A stretch of DNA of 5,042 nucleotides from positions 1 to 5,042 of the forward strand of contig CAYYIJ010000121.1 of NCBI GenBank assembly GCA_964471945.1, given 5' to 3'. The notes below the pieces were generated by a model. That model ran no database searches and had not been told where the DNA came from. It worked only from the letters and a program-made list of their open reading frames with translations. Position 1 is the stretch's first letter, and each line of letters starts with the position of its first letter. This DNA comes from JASEHD01 sp964471945. GTDB lineage: Bacteria > Bacteroidota > Ignavibacteria > UBA10030 > SZUA-254. The translations under genes were made by a program, and so were the position numbers. Of this stretch, positions 1 to 4,964 are shown piece by piece.

Positions 1-24
1 ACATCCAACTGAAAATCGCAAATA

Positions 25-603
25 TTAACACGTGTCATTTGGCACTATTGTAAATGTAACATGATTTGCATGTACCCACATAATCCCATAGTTAATAGAT
101 TTATCAATAATAAATGTGGCAATTATTGCTTCTACAAGAAACCTTGCTAATGATAACGACCTGATACTTGAATCGATAGCATACCTTGACGCTTCACCGA
201 CAGTTTTCCGTTGCTCTTTTACATTAGAATAAAACCGTTTTAACACACTGTTAGCTGTGGAATCATACGTCAACGCCGGAAACGGATATTCTCGATAATC
301 AAATTCATTGTGTAGATTCATATTTAATTCTTCCTCGATCGATTTAAACCAGTCGTAATGTGGACCTATGCCGTCGATTATTTCACGGTGAGAGCCAACG
401 ATTTTTGTGCCTTCGTCTGTATGCACGAAAAGTCCCATCTGGAAGGCACGTTCGTCGTACTGATCGATGTCGTAGCTACTCTGGTTATTCTCTACAAAAT
501 CTACAAGCCGGCAATCTTTGTACACTCGATAGCGTAGCTTTAGAATTTCTCTCAATTCATCAATCGATTTTGGCGCTCTAAATTCGTAGTATGTGTTGTT
601 CAT
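25..603 (-). CDS. LuxI/FeeM-like GNAT-fold acyltransferase paralog, C-terminus lost by frameshift
   Basis: This 192-residue protein is a shortened paralog of the product of 3210-3995. It keeps the N-terminal hallmarks of LuxI/FeeM/exosortase-associated acyltransferases: L-R24-Y-R26-V-Y, Y-D45-I-D47, G-S-H-R73 and E137-A-S-R140. The family fold is expected to move an acyl group from a carrier to an amine; the substrate is unknown. Similarity to the paralog stops at F184. After a TTT codon the annotated frame reads TIVPNDTC and stops, whereas another frame reads CQMTRVNICDFQLDV openly to the window edge and resembles the paralog's FYERHGFKKIEG segment. The distance between the matching codons is 16 nt instead of 18, so a 2-nt loss is likely. 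About 80 residues, including the conserved C-terminal NP..P.N.Y motif, are missing. ATG 601-603 is supported by AAAGGAA at 612-618, 8 nt upstream. Probably a recent pseudogene; a functional short form cannot be excluded. Confidence 0.8.
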   Translation of the reverse strand: MNNTYYEFRAPKSIDELREILKLRYRVYKDCRLVDFVENNQSSYDIDQYDERAFQMGLFVHTDEGTKIVGSHREIIDGIGPHYDWFKSIEEELNMNLHNEFDYREYPFPALTYDSTANSVLKRFYSNVKEQRKTVGEASRYAIDSSIRSLSLARFLVEAIIATFIIDKSINYGIMWVHANHVTFTIVPNDTC

Positions 604-694
604 TGTTTTAATTCCTTTATTACTTTCATTCTATTGGATAGTCGACTGGATTTGAGGAAGGTTACAAAGAGGTTTATTCTGTCTGGATAGAGAC

Positions 695-913
695 TTTATT
701 ACTGATGTTACGCAAAACATTGATTTAATAGTAATGTTCTTAATTTAATAACCCCGAACTTCAGTTCGGGGTAAAGAGTAAGAGAACACAATTGGGTTTT
801 AACCCTCAAATGAGGGGGCTGAAGTCCATGCTGGGTCTCGGATATTATCCCCACGATAAATCGTGGGGATATTAGTCGGTGATATTGAATCACTGCGTAA
901 CATCAGTTTATTA
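695..913. repeat. 7-bp target-site duplication flanking the first miniature element
   Basis: TTTATTA occurs at 695-701 and again at 907-913, exactly outside the CTGATGTTACGCA / TGCGTAACATCAG termini. This is the footprint of a transposition event. If the terminal A/T pair is counted as part of the element, the duplication shrinks to the 5-bp TTATT. Confidence 0.7.
702..906. mobile_element. MITE-like element, copy 1 (205 bp)
   Basis: A non-coding element with perfect 13-bp terminal inverted repeats: CTGATGTTACGCA at 702-714 and TGCGTAACATCAG at 894-906. It is flanked by a 7-bp direct repeat. Inside are several hairpins: a 10-bp stem at 751-772 (ACCCCGAACT/AGTTCGGGGT, 2-nt loop), GGGTT/AACCC at 794-805, CCCTCA/TGAGGG near 803-816, and CCCCACGAT-AA-ATCGTGGGG at 849-868. 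It is about 95 % identical to the copy at 2775-3003, in the same orientation. It encodes no transposase, so it would need one supplied in trans from an element with matching ends elsewhere in the genome. It lies 98 bp upstream of the truncated acyltransferase gene and may separate that gene from its original promoter or upstream partner. The parent transposase family is not identifiable from here. Confidence 0.8.
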
Positions 914-1092
914 CATTTAAGCGGTACTCAACGATAAAAGAATAATCGGCAAAAGCATTAAAAAAGGTTAGATTGAGAAATTTATCTAAAAAGCATGCGC
1001 CCGTTCCACTATCAAGTAAGAATATGGGATTGCTTCGTCCTATAAAAACGGGACACACAATAGCTCATGTTACTCAAAATCATTCGTTTTAT
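914..1092. other. Non-coding stretch with weak repeat remnants
   Basis: I see no gene here: no start with a ribosome binding site and no recognisable protein. A segment at 1026-1041 (GGGATTGCTTCGTCCT) resembles part of a widespread bacterial intergenic repeat of the GATTGCTTCGTC type. CCCGTT at 1000-1005 and AACGGG at 1047-1052 form a weak inverted pair around it. It is probably the decayed remains of a repeat. Confidence 0.35.
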
Positions 1093-1275
1093 TTTAAATC
1101 CGAAGCACTAAATCCGAAACTCGAAACAAATACAAATTCACTAAATACAAAACTGTTGAAAAATATTGATTTGGGGGGTTTAGTTCATTTGAATTTCGGA
1201 TTTGTTTAGCCTGCCCGCCGTACAAAGCTTGCTTTGGCAGGCGGGGATTTCGATATTCGGATTCCAGATTTTTTA
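1093..1275. repeat. Imperfect inverted repeat, interrupted by a GC-rich palindrome
   Basis: The left arm (about 1093-1139) contains AATCCGAAGCACTAAATCC, CGAAACAAAT and CAAATTC. The right arm (about 1191-1275), read on the minus strand, contains GAATCCGAATATCGAAATCC followed by CTAAACAAATCCGAAATTC. The two arms match imperfectly over their length if the 36-bp GC-rich segment 1210-1245 is removed, so that segment looks like a later insertion into the right arm. No protein is supported; the open frames on both strands are compositionally AT-rich and match nothing I recognise. Confidence 0.5.
1210..1245. repeat. Small GC-rich palindromic repeat, long form (36 bp)
   Basis: Begins CCTGCCCGCC and ends GGCAGGCGGG. 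CCTGCC (1210-1215) pairs with GGCAGG (1236-1241), and an inner hairpin CAAAGC-TT-GCTTTG spans 1223-1236. On the minus strand it starts CCCGCCTGCC and ends GGCGGGCAGG, the same ends as the 21-bp repeat at 2935-2955. It is sharply GC-rich against an AT-rich surrounding. Confidence 0.65.
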
Positions 1276-1302
1276 ACCCAATCCACAGCATGCGTAACAA
1301 CA

Positions 1303-1442
1303 GGGCACCTTTAAAAACTAAAGGCAAATAAAATATTTAACCACTGAGGCACTTAGATCACTTAGAAACACTAAGGATTTTTTGTTTTTTTAGTGAAACT
1401 AAGTGCCCTGAGTGTCTTAGTGGTGAGTTTTTAGAGGTTCCC
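1303..1442. mobile_element. MITE-like or palindromic element with nested inverted arms (140 bp)
   Basis: The outer ends GGGCACCTTTAAAAACT (1303-1319) and AGTTTTTAGAGGTTCCC (1426-1442) are inverted repeats matching at 15 of 17 positions. Inside them lie longer arms, 1340-1375 and 1389-1424, built on ACCACT...CACTTAG...CACTAA and matching at 27 of 36 positions, separated by a T-rich 13-nt loop. The whole unit could fold into one long hairpin. No target duplication is visible. It sits just 3' of the ATPase stop codon (36 bp) and could act as a transcription terminator, but its structure is that of a dispersed repeat rather than a dedicated terminator. Confidence 0.6.
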
Positions 1443-1478
1443 ATCAGTCATTGATTAATTTCTCAGAAGTTTTTTTAA

Positions 1479-2684
1479 TTATTCCAACAATTCAGAAGGG
1501 TTGGTTGAGAGAAAATCTTCTACGGAAATACCATCGGCACCGACTAATATTTTTTTATTGACTTTGAATTTTTCGCTGAATAAATCGAGACCTGCGAGGT
1601 TAGGTTTTCTTTTTCCACTTTTTACTTCAACGGCTATAAGGAATTTACCTTTTTGAATTATAAAATCGACCTCATAATTTCCTTCACGCCAATAGAATAT
1701 TTTTGGTCCCACCGTCGAAAATGAATTCACCAAGTGAGCACCGACAGCCGATTCGACAAGGCGTCCCCACAACTCAGGTTGACTATGAGTTTCTTGTAAA
1801 GTAAGATGTGAATGAGCTGTAATCAGAGAATTATTCAACACTATAAGCTTAGGACTCGAGCTTCGCTGACGAATTTTTTTCTCTGAATATTTTTGGAGTC
1901 CTGCAACCATTCCGGCAGCGCTCAGTAAGTTAAGATAATGAGCAAGTGTGGTGGTATTACCCGCATCCTGCAATTGTCCGACTAACTTTTGATAGGAAAC
2001 AACCTGGCCTGAATAGTCGGAGCCGAGGTAAAATAGCTGACGCAAAAGTGAAGGTTTATCAACACGCGTCATTAGCAGTATGTCGCGTGAAATTGTTGTT
2101 TCGATAAGAGAATCAGTAATGTAACGCGCCCAACGATCGCTATCGTCTATTAGGTGAGACGAGCCGGGATAACCTCCAAAATAAATATATTGGTCAACGT
2201 TCCAGCCAAAAGCTTTCTTCATTTCTGAGTAAGACCAATGAGTGACCGGAACTACTTCGAACCTGCCCGCCAAACTTTCGCTGAGACCCTTTTGAAGAAG
2301 TAGTGGAGATGAACCGAGTATAATTACCTTCAATGGAAGACGGCTAAATGTGTCGGCATCCCATAATCGCTTAACAGTCTCTGACCATGAAGGAATTTTT
2401 TGAATTTCATCGAGAATAATAAGACCGCCGCGTGCATTAGATTTTTTTGCCTGCATACGCGCTGTTTCCCAATGCTGCTCAATCCATGAAACACCACGTA
2501 CAACAGATTCATCGGCTGAAACATAATGAGTTGGTATTTTCGCAGCATCTATTAACTGCTTGGCAAGTGTAGTTTTACCAGTTTGACGTGGACCGCAAAT
2601 GACTTGTATAAGTTTTCGTGGAGAAAGCACTCTCTTCATCAAAAGCTCAAACTGTTTTCTTTTATAATTTGTGTTTTTTCTCAT
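1479..2684 (-). CDS. AAA+ ATPase, AAA_14 / DUF4143 family
   Basis: A 401-residue protein, typical length for this family of stand-alone ATPases, whose cellular role is poorly known. Counting from ATG 2682-2684: Walker A G-P-R-Q-T-G-K-T-T at 31-39, Walker B L-I-I-L-D-E at 88-93 followed by IQK, sensor-like V-I-I-L-G-S-S at 120-126, the family motif S-L-A-G-R-F-E at 137-143, and G-G-Y-P-G at 170-174. A winged-helix-like stretch (about 230-262, VSYQKLVGQL...TTTLAHYLNLL) joins the ATPase to a C-terminal PD-(D/E)XK-like domain with E311, D340 and E353-V-K355. An in-frame TTG at 2694-2696 would add four residues but lies inside a palindrome; neither start has a clear ribosome binding site, and I prefer the ATG. 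It is transcribed alone from its own promoter. The domain assignment is secure; nuclease activity is uncertain, since the fold often serves only a structural role here. Confidence 0.93.
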   Translation of the reverse strand: MRKNTNYKRKQFELLMKRVLSPRKLIQVICGPRQTGKTTLAKQLIDAAKIPTHYVSADESVVRGVSWIEQHWETARMQAKKSNARGGLIILDEIQKIPSWSETVKRLWDADTFSRLPLKVIILGSSPLLLQKGLSESLAGRFEVVPVTHWSYSEMKKAFGWNVDQYIYFGGYPGSSHLIDDSDRWARYITDSLIETTISRDILLMTRVDKPSLLRQLFYLGSDYSGQVVSYQKLVGQLQDAGNTTTLAHYLNLLSAAGMVAGLQKYSEKKIRQRSSSPKLIVLNNSLITAHSHLTLQETHSQPELWGRLVESAVGAHLVNSFSTVGPKIFYWREGNYEVDFIIQKGKFLIAVEVKSGKRKPNLAGLDLFSEKFKVNKKILVGADGISVEDFLSTNPSELLE

Positions 2685-2691
2685 ATTCTTA

Positions 2692-2705
2692 CTCAATATA
2701 TTGAG
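2692..2705. promoter_or_regulatory. Proximal operator-like palindrome
   Basis: CTCAATATATTGAG is a perfect 14-bp palindrome centred at 2698.5. It spans the alternative TTG start of the ATPase gene. Its core (ACTCA..TAT..TGAG) resembles the palindrome at 2709-2732, whose centre lies 22 bp away, about two helical turns. Confidence 0.55.
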
Positions 2706-2708
2706 ATA

Positions 2709-2732
2709 ATTTACTCAGTATGCTGAGTAAAT
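2709..2732. promoter_or_regulatory. Distal operator-like palindrome overlapping the promoter
   Basis: ATTTACTCAG and CTGAGTAAAT are perfect 10-bp arms separated by TATG, centred at 2720.5. The site overlaps the predicted -10 box (2730-2735) and start of transcription, where a bound protein would block RNA polymerase. Its two half-sites and the neighbouring palindrome suggest cooperative binding of a dimeric regulator. Confidence 0.6.
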
Positions 2733-2758
2733 ATAATATACAAACTGAATAAAATCAA
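2730..2758 (-). promoter_or_regulatory. Sigma70-like promoter of the ATPase gene
   Basis: On the minus strand TTGATT (2753-2758) and TATATT (2730-2735) are separated by 17 bp, the optimal spacing, matching the -35 and -10 consensus at 4 and 5 of 6 positions. Transcription would begin near 2723, leaving a leader of about 40 nt before ATG 2682-2684. The region is AT-rich, so chance matches are possible. Confidence 0.5.
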
Positions 2759-2774
2759 ACGGGAGGATTAGCAA

Positions 2775-3003
2775 CTGATGTTACGCAAAACATTGATTTG
2801 ATAGTAATGTTCTTAATTGAATAACCCCGAACTTCAGTTCGGGGTAAAGAGTAAGAGAACATAATTGGGTTTTAACCCTCAAATGAGGGGGGCTAAAGCC
2901 CATGCTGGGTCTCGGAATTATTATCCCCACGATACCCGCCTGCCGAGCGGGCAGGAATCGTGGGGCTATTAGTCGGTGATATCGAATCACTGCGTAACAT
3001 CAG
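2775..3003. mobile_element. MITE-like element, copy 2 (229 bp, with nested insertion)
   Basis: The same element as 702-906 in the same orientation, with termini CTGATGTTACGCA (2775-2787) and TGCGTAACATCAG (2991-3003). It has the 10-bp-stem hairpin at 2824-2845 and the CCCCACGAT/ATCGTGGGG hairpin at 2925-2965. Outside a 21-bp insertion the copies differ by about seven substitutions and a few single-base indels. Flanks TTAGCAA and CGTTCAT do not match, so no target duplication remains; the original site has decayed or been rearranged. It lies immediately upstream of the ATPase promoter, between that gene and the acyltransferase operon. Confidence 0.8.
2935..2955. repeat. Small GC-rich palindromic repeat, short form (21 bp), nested in copy 2
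   Basis: Starts CCCGCCTGCC and ends GCGGGCAGG; CCTGCC pairs with GGCAGG around a 5-nt loop. It interrupts the two-A loop of the CCCCACGAT/ATCGTGGGG hairpin, one A remaining on each side. Its ends match those of the 36-bp repeat at 1210-1245 read on the opposite strand, so it looks like an internally shortened member of that family. Confidence 0.7.
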
Positions 3004-3050
3004 CGTTCATGAACTGGCGTTCACCACCGAGAATGAAAATACTGCAAACC

Positions 3051-3142
3051 CGTCATTCCGACATGTTTCTGGTCGGAATCTTAACCGAGCAATCCTCAAT
3101 TGGCTAGGCTTGGATGCTGACCAAAAGAATGTCAGCATGACG
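3051..3142. repeat. Twin-hairpin intergenic repeat (92 bp)
   Basis: Bounded by CGTCAT (3051-3056) and ATGACG (3137-3142). Near each end lies a hairpin with an 8-bp stem and a 9-nt loop: ATTCCGAC/GTCGGAAT at 3055-3079 and ATGCTGAC/GTCAGCAT at 3114-3138. The two halves are also imperfect reverse complements of one another, so the whole unit can fold either as two small hairpins or as one large one. It resembles CGTCATTCCGA-type repeats seen in many bacterial genomes. It lies 67 bp 3' of the stop codon at 3210 and could end transcription of the acyltransferase operon. Confidence 0.6.
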
Positions 3143-3209
3143 AGAAGGCTGGGTGCTGAGCATAGCCGCAGGACATAACCTCTGTTTTCCGCTCATATTT
3201 TCATGGCAG

Positions 3210-3995
3210 TTAGTAATGTTGAATTTGAGAAGACGTTGCTGCAGCCGGTTCGTAAAAATTATCCGGCTGTGTGGGATTAAAGCAAATACTCCCCGTTGCC
3301 CTGTATGCCTCTGCCATTTTATACAACCGCTCCAGCAAGTGCGTTGGAATTGTATCGAATGAAATTACCATAAAATTTGCTGGTACACCATGAACATCTA
3401 CCTCTCCGATTCCTTCAATTTTCTTAAAACCATGCCGTTCATAAAAAGGGGCATGACTTGAACTTACTCCAATTACACCATAGCCGATCGCTTTATCAAT
3501 CAATAATACAGAAATTATAACTTCAAGAAGAAACCTTGCAAGCGAGAGAGACCTAAAAGTGGGATCAATTGTATATCGAGTTCCTTCAATTACATCTTTA
3601 TTACTTTTCTTTGCATAATCATAAAATTTTCTAAGTGCACAAGCAACAGGTTCACTGTATGTAAACGCAGGGAAAGGATATTTAGTATAATCAAAATTCT
3701 TGTACGAATTAATGTTTATCTCCTTTTCTATTTGAGTAATCCAATCAGCATGTGGACCTATACCGTCAAATACTTCACGATGAGTACCGATAACTTTAGT
3801 ACCTTCTACGGTTTGCATGAAGAGTCCCATCTGGTACGCTCGCGTATTGTGCGGGTCTATATCGTAGCCGGATTGATTATTCTCTACAAAATCTACAAGC
3901 CGGCAATCTTTGTACACTCGGTAGCGTAATTTGAGAATTTCTCTCAATTCTTCAATCGATTTAGGTGCTCTGAATTCGTAATATGTGTTGTTCAT
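3210..3995 (-). CDS. LuxI/FeeM-like GNAT-fold N-acyltransferase
   Basis: A 261-residue, apparently intact member of the acyltransferase family in this window. Conserved positions: L-R24-Y-R26-V-Y, D45-I-D47, G-T-H-R73 and E137-G-T-R140. In LuxI, FeeM and exosortase-associated acyltransferases the equivalents line the substrate pocket, and the usual serine of E-x-S-R is threonine here. P107-F-P and the L-R-K-F-Y of 121-125 are shared with both paralogs. The C-terminus carries YKMAEAY....G.ICFNP..PDNFYEP (225-250), nearly the same motif as in the 4021-4944 product. No signal peptide or membrane span is seen, so it is probably cytoplasmic. It follows the upstream gene by 25 bp and has AAAGGAAA at 4003-4010, seven nt from ATG 3993-3995, so it is likely co-transcribed. 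Expected chemistry is acyl transfer to an amino-acid-like amine; donor, acceptor and product are unknown. Confidence 0.85.
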   Translation of the reverse strand: MNNTYYEFRAPKSIEELREILKLRYRVYKDCRLVDFVENNQSGYDIDPHNTRAYQMGLFMQTVEGTKVIGTHREVFDGIGPHADWITQIEKEININSYKNFDYTKYPFPAFTYSEPVACALRKFYDYAKKSNKDVIEGTRYTIDPTFRSLSLARFLLEVIISVLLIDKAIGYGVIGVSSSHAPFYERHGFKKIEGIGEVDVHGVPANFMVISFDTIPTHLLERLYKMAEAYRATGSICFNPTQPDNFYEPAAATSSQIQHY

Positions 3996-4020
3996 GATTA
4001 AATTTCCTTTCTTTTGATTG

Positions 4021-4944
4021 TCATGCTGCCTTCGCCGCAGAGTCCATCTCGCAAATGGACTTCCGAGATTCTTTATCTCCTTTGTCCGACTGCGAGTCGG
4101 ACTCCTCGCCTTGGCTCATTTGTCCGATCTGAGGATCGGACTCTACGTCTCGGTTTACGGCTGGGTTAAACACCGGCTTGCTCTTGATGAATGCACCGAG
4201 CGGCGGATAATAATTCTCCGGCTCAGACGGATTGTAACATATTCTACCAAACCTTTTGTAAACTTCTGCCATCTTGTAAACTTTTGCTTTCATCGATACT
4301 GATAATCTATTTGGTGAAAGAAGAAGAAGAACACTCCCCGCTCCTTTAACATCAAACTCTTTTGTCCCCCTGAATACTTCAGCACCTCCCCTTCGATAGA
4401 TTGCCTCATGATTACGATTACAAGCTAATAAAGCTTCTTCGGCGCAATTAATTTTTCCCTGAGCGATAGTCGCGGCTACAAAGTATGATATAATATTTAA
4501 TCCCCTACAAGCGACATCTAAAGATAAACGACTTGCCTCCACAAGATTATCACCTTGAAACTTTACTTCTTTATAAAACTTTCTGAGTTCGACAACATAA
4601 GGACAATAGTTCATCAATGGAAATGGATAACGCGGTATACTGTTCACTTTTTCGTAAAGTGATGGAATTGACTTTGCAAGCTCAAACAATTCATCGCGAA
4701 ATGTTCCTGTCTCTTCGGTTACCATACGAATATATCCAACTGGTCGTGAAGTATCGTCAATATGCTCATACAAGCCGAAGTGCCGTGAGTAAAGATCATA
4801 GCAATCGAGGTCTATGCAAGCTTCGTTTTCTTCAATGAACTTTTGCAATCGACTTTCACGATAAACACGGTAACGGAGAAGAAGAAGCACTTTTAGTTCA
4901 TCAAAGTTTTCCGGTTCACGATATATAAAATAATGCTGTTCCAT
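4021..4944 (-). CDS. LuxI/FeeM-like GNAT-fold N-acyltransferase with repeat-derived C-terminal tail
   Basis: A 307-residue paralog, more distant from the other two (about one third identical by eye). The key positions keep exact register: L-R24-Y-R26-V-Y, D45-L-D47-C-Y-D50, G-Y-I-R73 and E136-A-S-R139. Y106-P-F-P and L-R-K-F-Y (120-124) are also kept, and Y223-KMAEVY...GRICYNP..PENYYPP mirrors the downstream paralog. D-x-D-x-Y-D followed by S-R-H is close to the exosortase-associated acyltransferase pattern, but no exosortase gene is in view. After residue 250 the paralog ends, whereas this protein adds about 50 polar residues with ESDPQIGQ and ESDSQSDK repeats, encoded by palindromic DNA at 4041-4141. 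That tail is probably disordered. AAAGGAAA at 4950-4957 lies five nt before ATG 4942-4944. The gene begins 20 bp after an upstream open frame and probably heads or continues an operon with 3210-3995. Confidence 0.85.
   Translation of the reverse strand: MEQHYFIYREPENFDELKVLLLLRYRVYRESRLQKFIEENEACIDLDCYDLYSRHFGLYEHIDDTSRPVGYIRMVTEETGTFRDELFELAKSIPSLYEKVNSIPRYPFPLMNYCPYVVELRKFYKEVKFQGDNLVEASRLSLDVACRGLNIISYFVAATIAQGKINCAEEALLACNRNHEAIYRRGGAEVFRGTKEFDVKGAGSVLLLLSPNRLSVSMKAKVYKMAEVYKRFGRICYNPSEPENYYPPLGAFIKSKPVFNPAVNRDVESDPQIGQMSQGEESDSQSDKGDKESRKSICEMDSAAKAA
4041..4141. repeat. Three related palindromes inside the 3' end of a coding region
   Basis: Hairpins at 4041-4061 (AGTCCAT/ATGGACT), 4084-4102 (GTCCGACT-GCG-AGTCGGAC) and 4122-4141 (GTCCGATC-TGAG-GATCGGAC) share GTCCRAY arms and are spaced about 40 bp apart. 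The last two also share a preceding TTT and following CTC. They encode the tail of the 307-residue acyltransferase (ESDSQSDK, ESDPQIGQ) without breaking its frame. Confidence 0.7.
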
Positions 4945-4964
4945 TTTAATTTCCTTTCTTTTCC

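Noticed and set aside
708..893. Open frame on the minus strand inside the first miniature element, with a counterpart at 2781-2990 in the second
   Set aside because: Both lie wholly within the repeats, consist of translated hairpin sequence, and the second is interrupted by translated palindrome (PARQAG). They have no ribosome binding site and no recognisable domain.
973..1327. Open frames on both strands in the repeat block
   Set aside because: They coincide with inverted-repeat arms, are AT-biased and lack ribosome binding sites; nothing resembles a protein family.
2735..2740. First TATATT as the -10 box of the ATPase promoter
   Set aside because: It would leave only 12 bp to the TTGATT box; the second TATATT (2730-2735) gives 17 bp.
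2774..2802. Short plus-strand peptide MLRKTLI at the left end of the miniature elements, preceded in copy 2 by GGGAGGATT
   Set aside because: Seven codons made of the terminal inverted repeat; the purine-rich stretch upstream lies in the flank and is absent at copy 1.
702..3003. A composite transposon carrying the ATPase gene between two direct copies of the element
   Set aside because: Copy 1 has its own 7-bp target duplication on both sides, and the outer flanks of the pair (TTTATTA and CGTTCAT) do not match, so independent insertion is simpler.
4041..4141. CRISPR-like array from three evenly spaced repeats
   Set aside because: The units are diverged palindromes only about 40 bp apart, lie within a coding frame and number only three.
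4018..4302. Plus-strand open frames antisense to the acyltransferase genes (also 360-581, 3153-3362, 3732-3929, 4617-4838)
   Set aside because: They are shadows of the minus-strand genes, without ribosome binding sites or domain features.
3210..4944. True acyl-homoserine lactone synthases (luxI) naming
   Set aside because: The motifs fit the wider LuxI/FeeM/exosortase-associated group, but the proteins are longer than LuxI, have a distinct C-terminal motif and no receptor gene beside them; a luxI symbol would claim too much.
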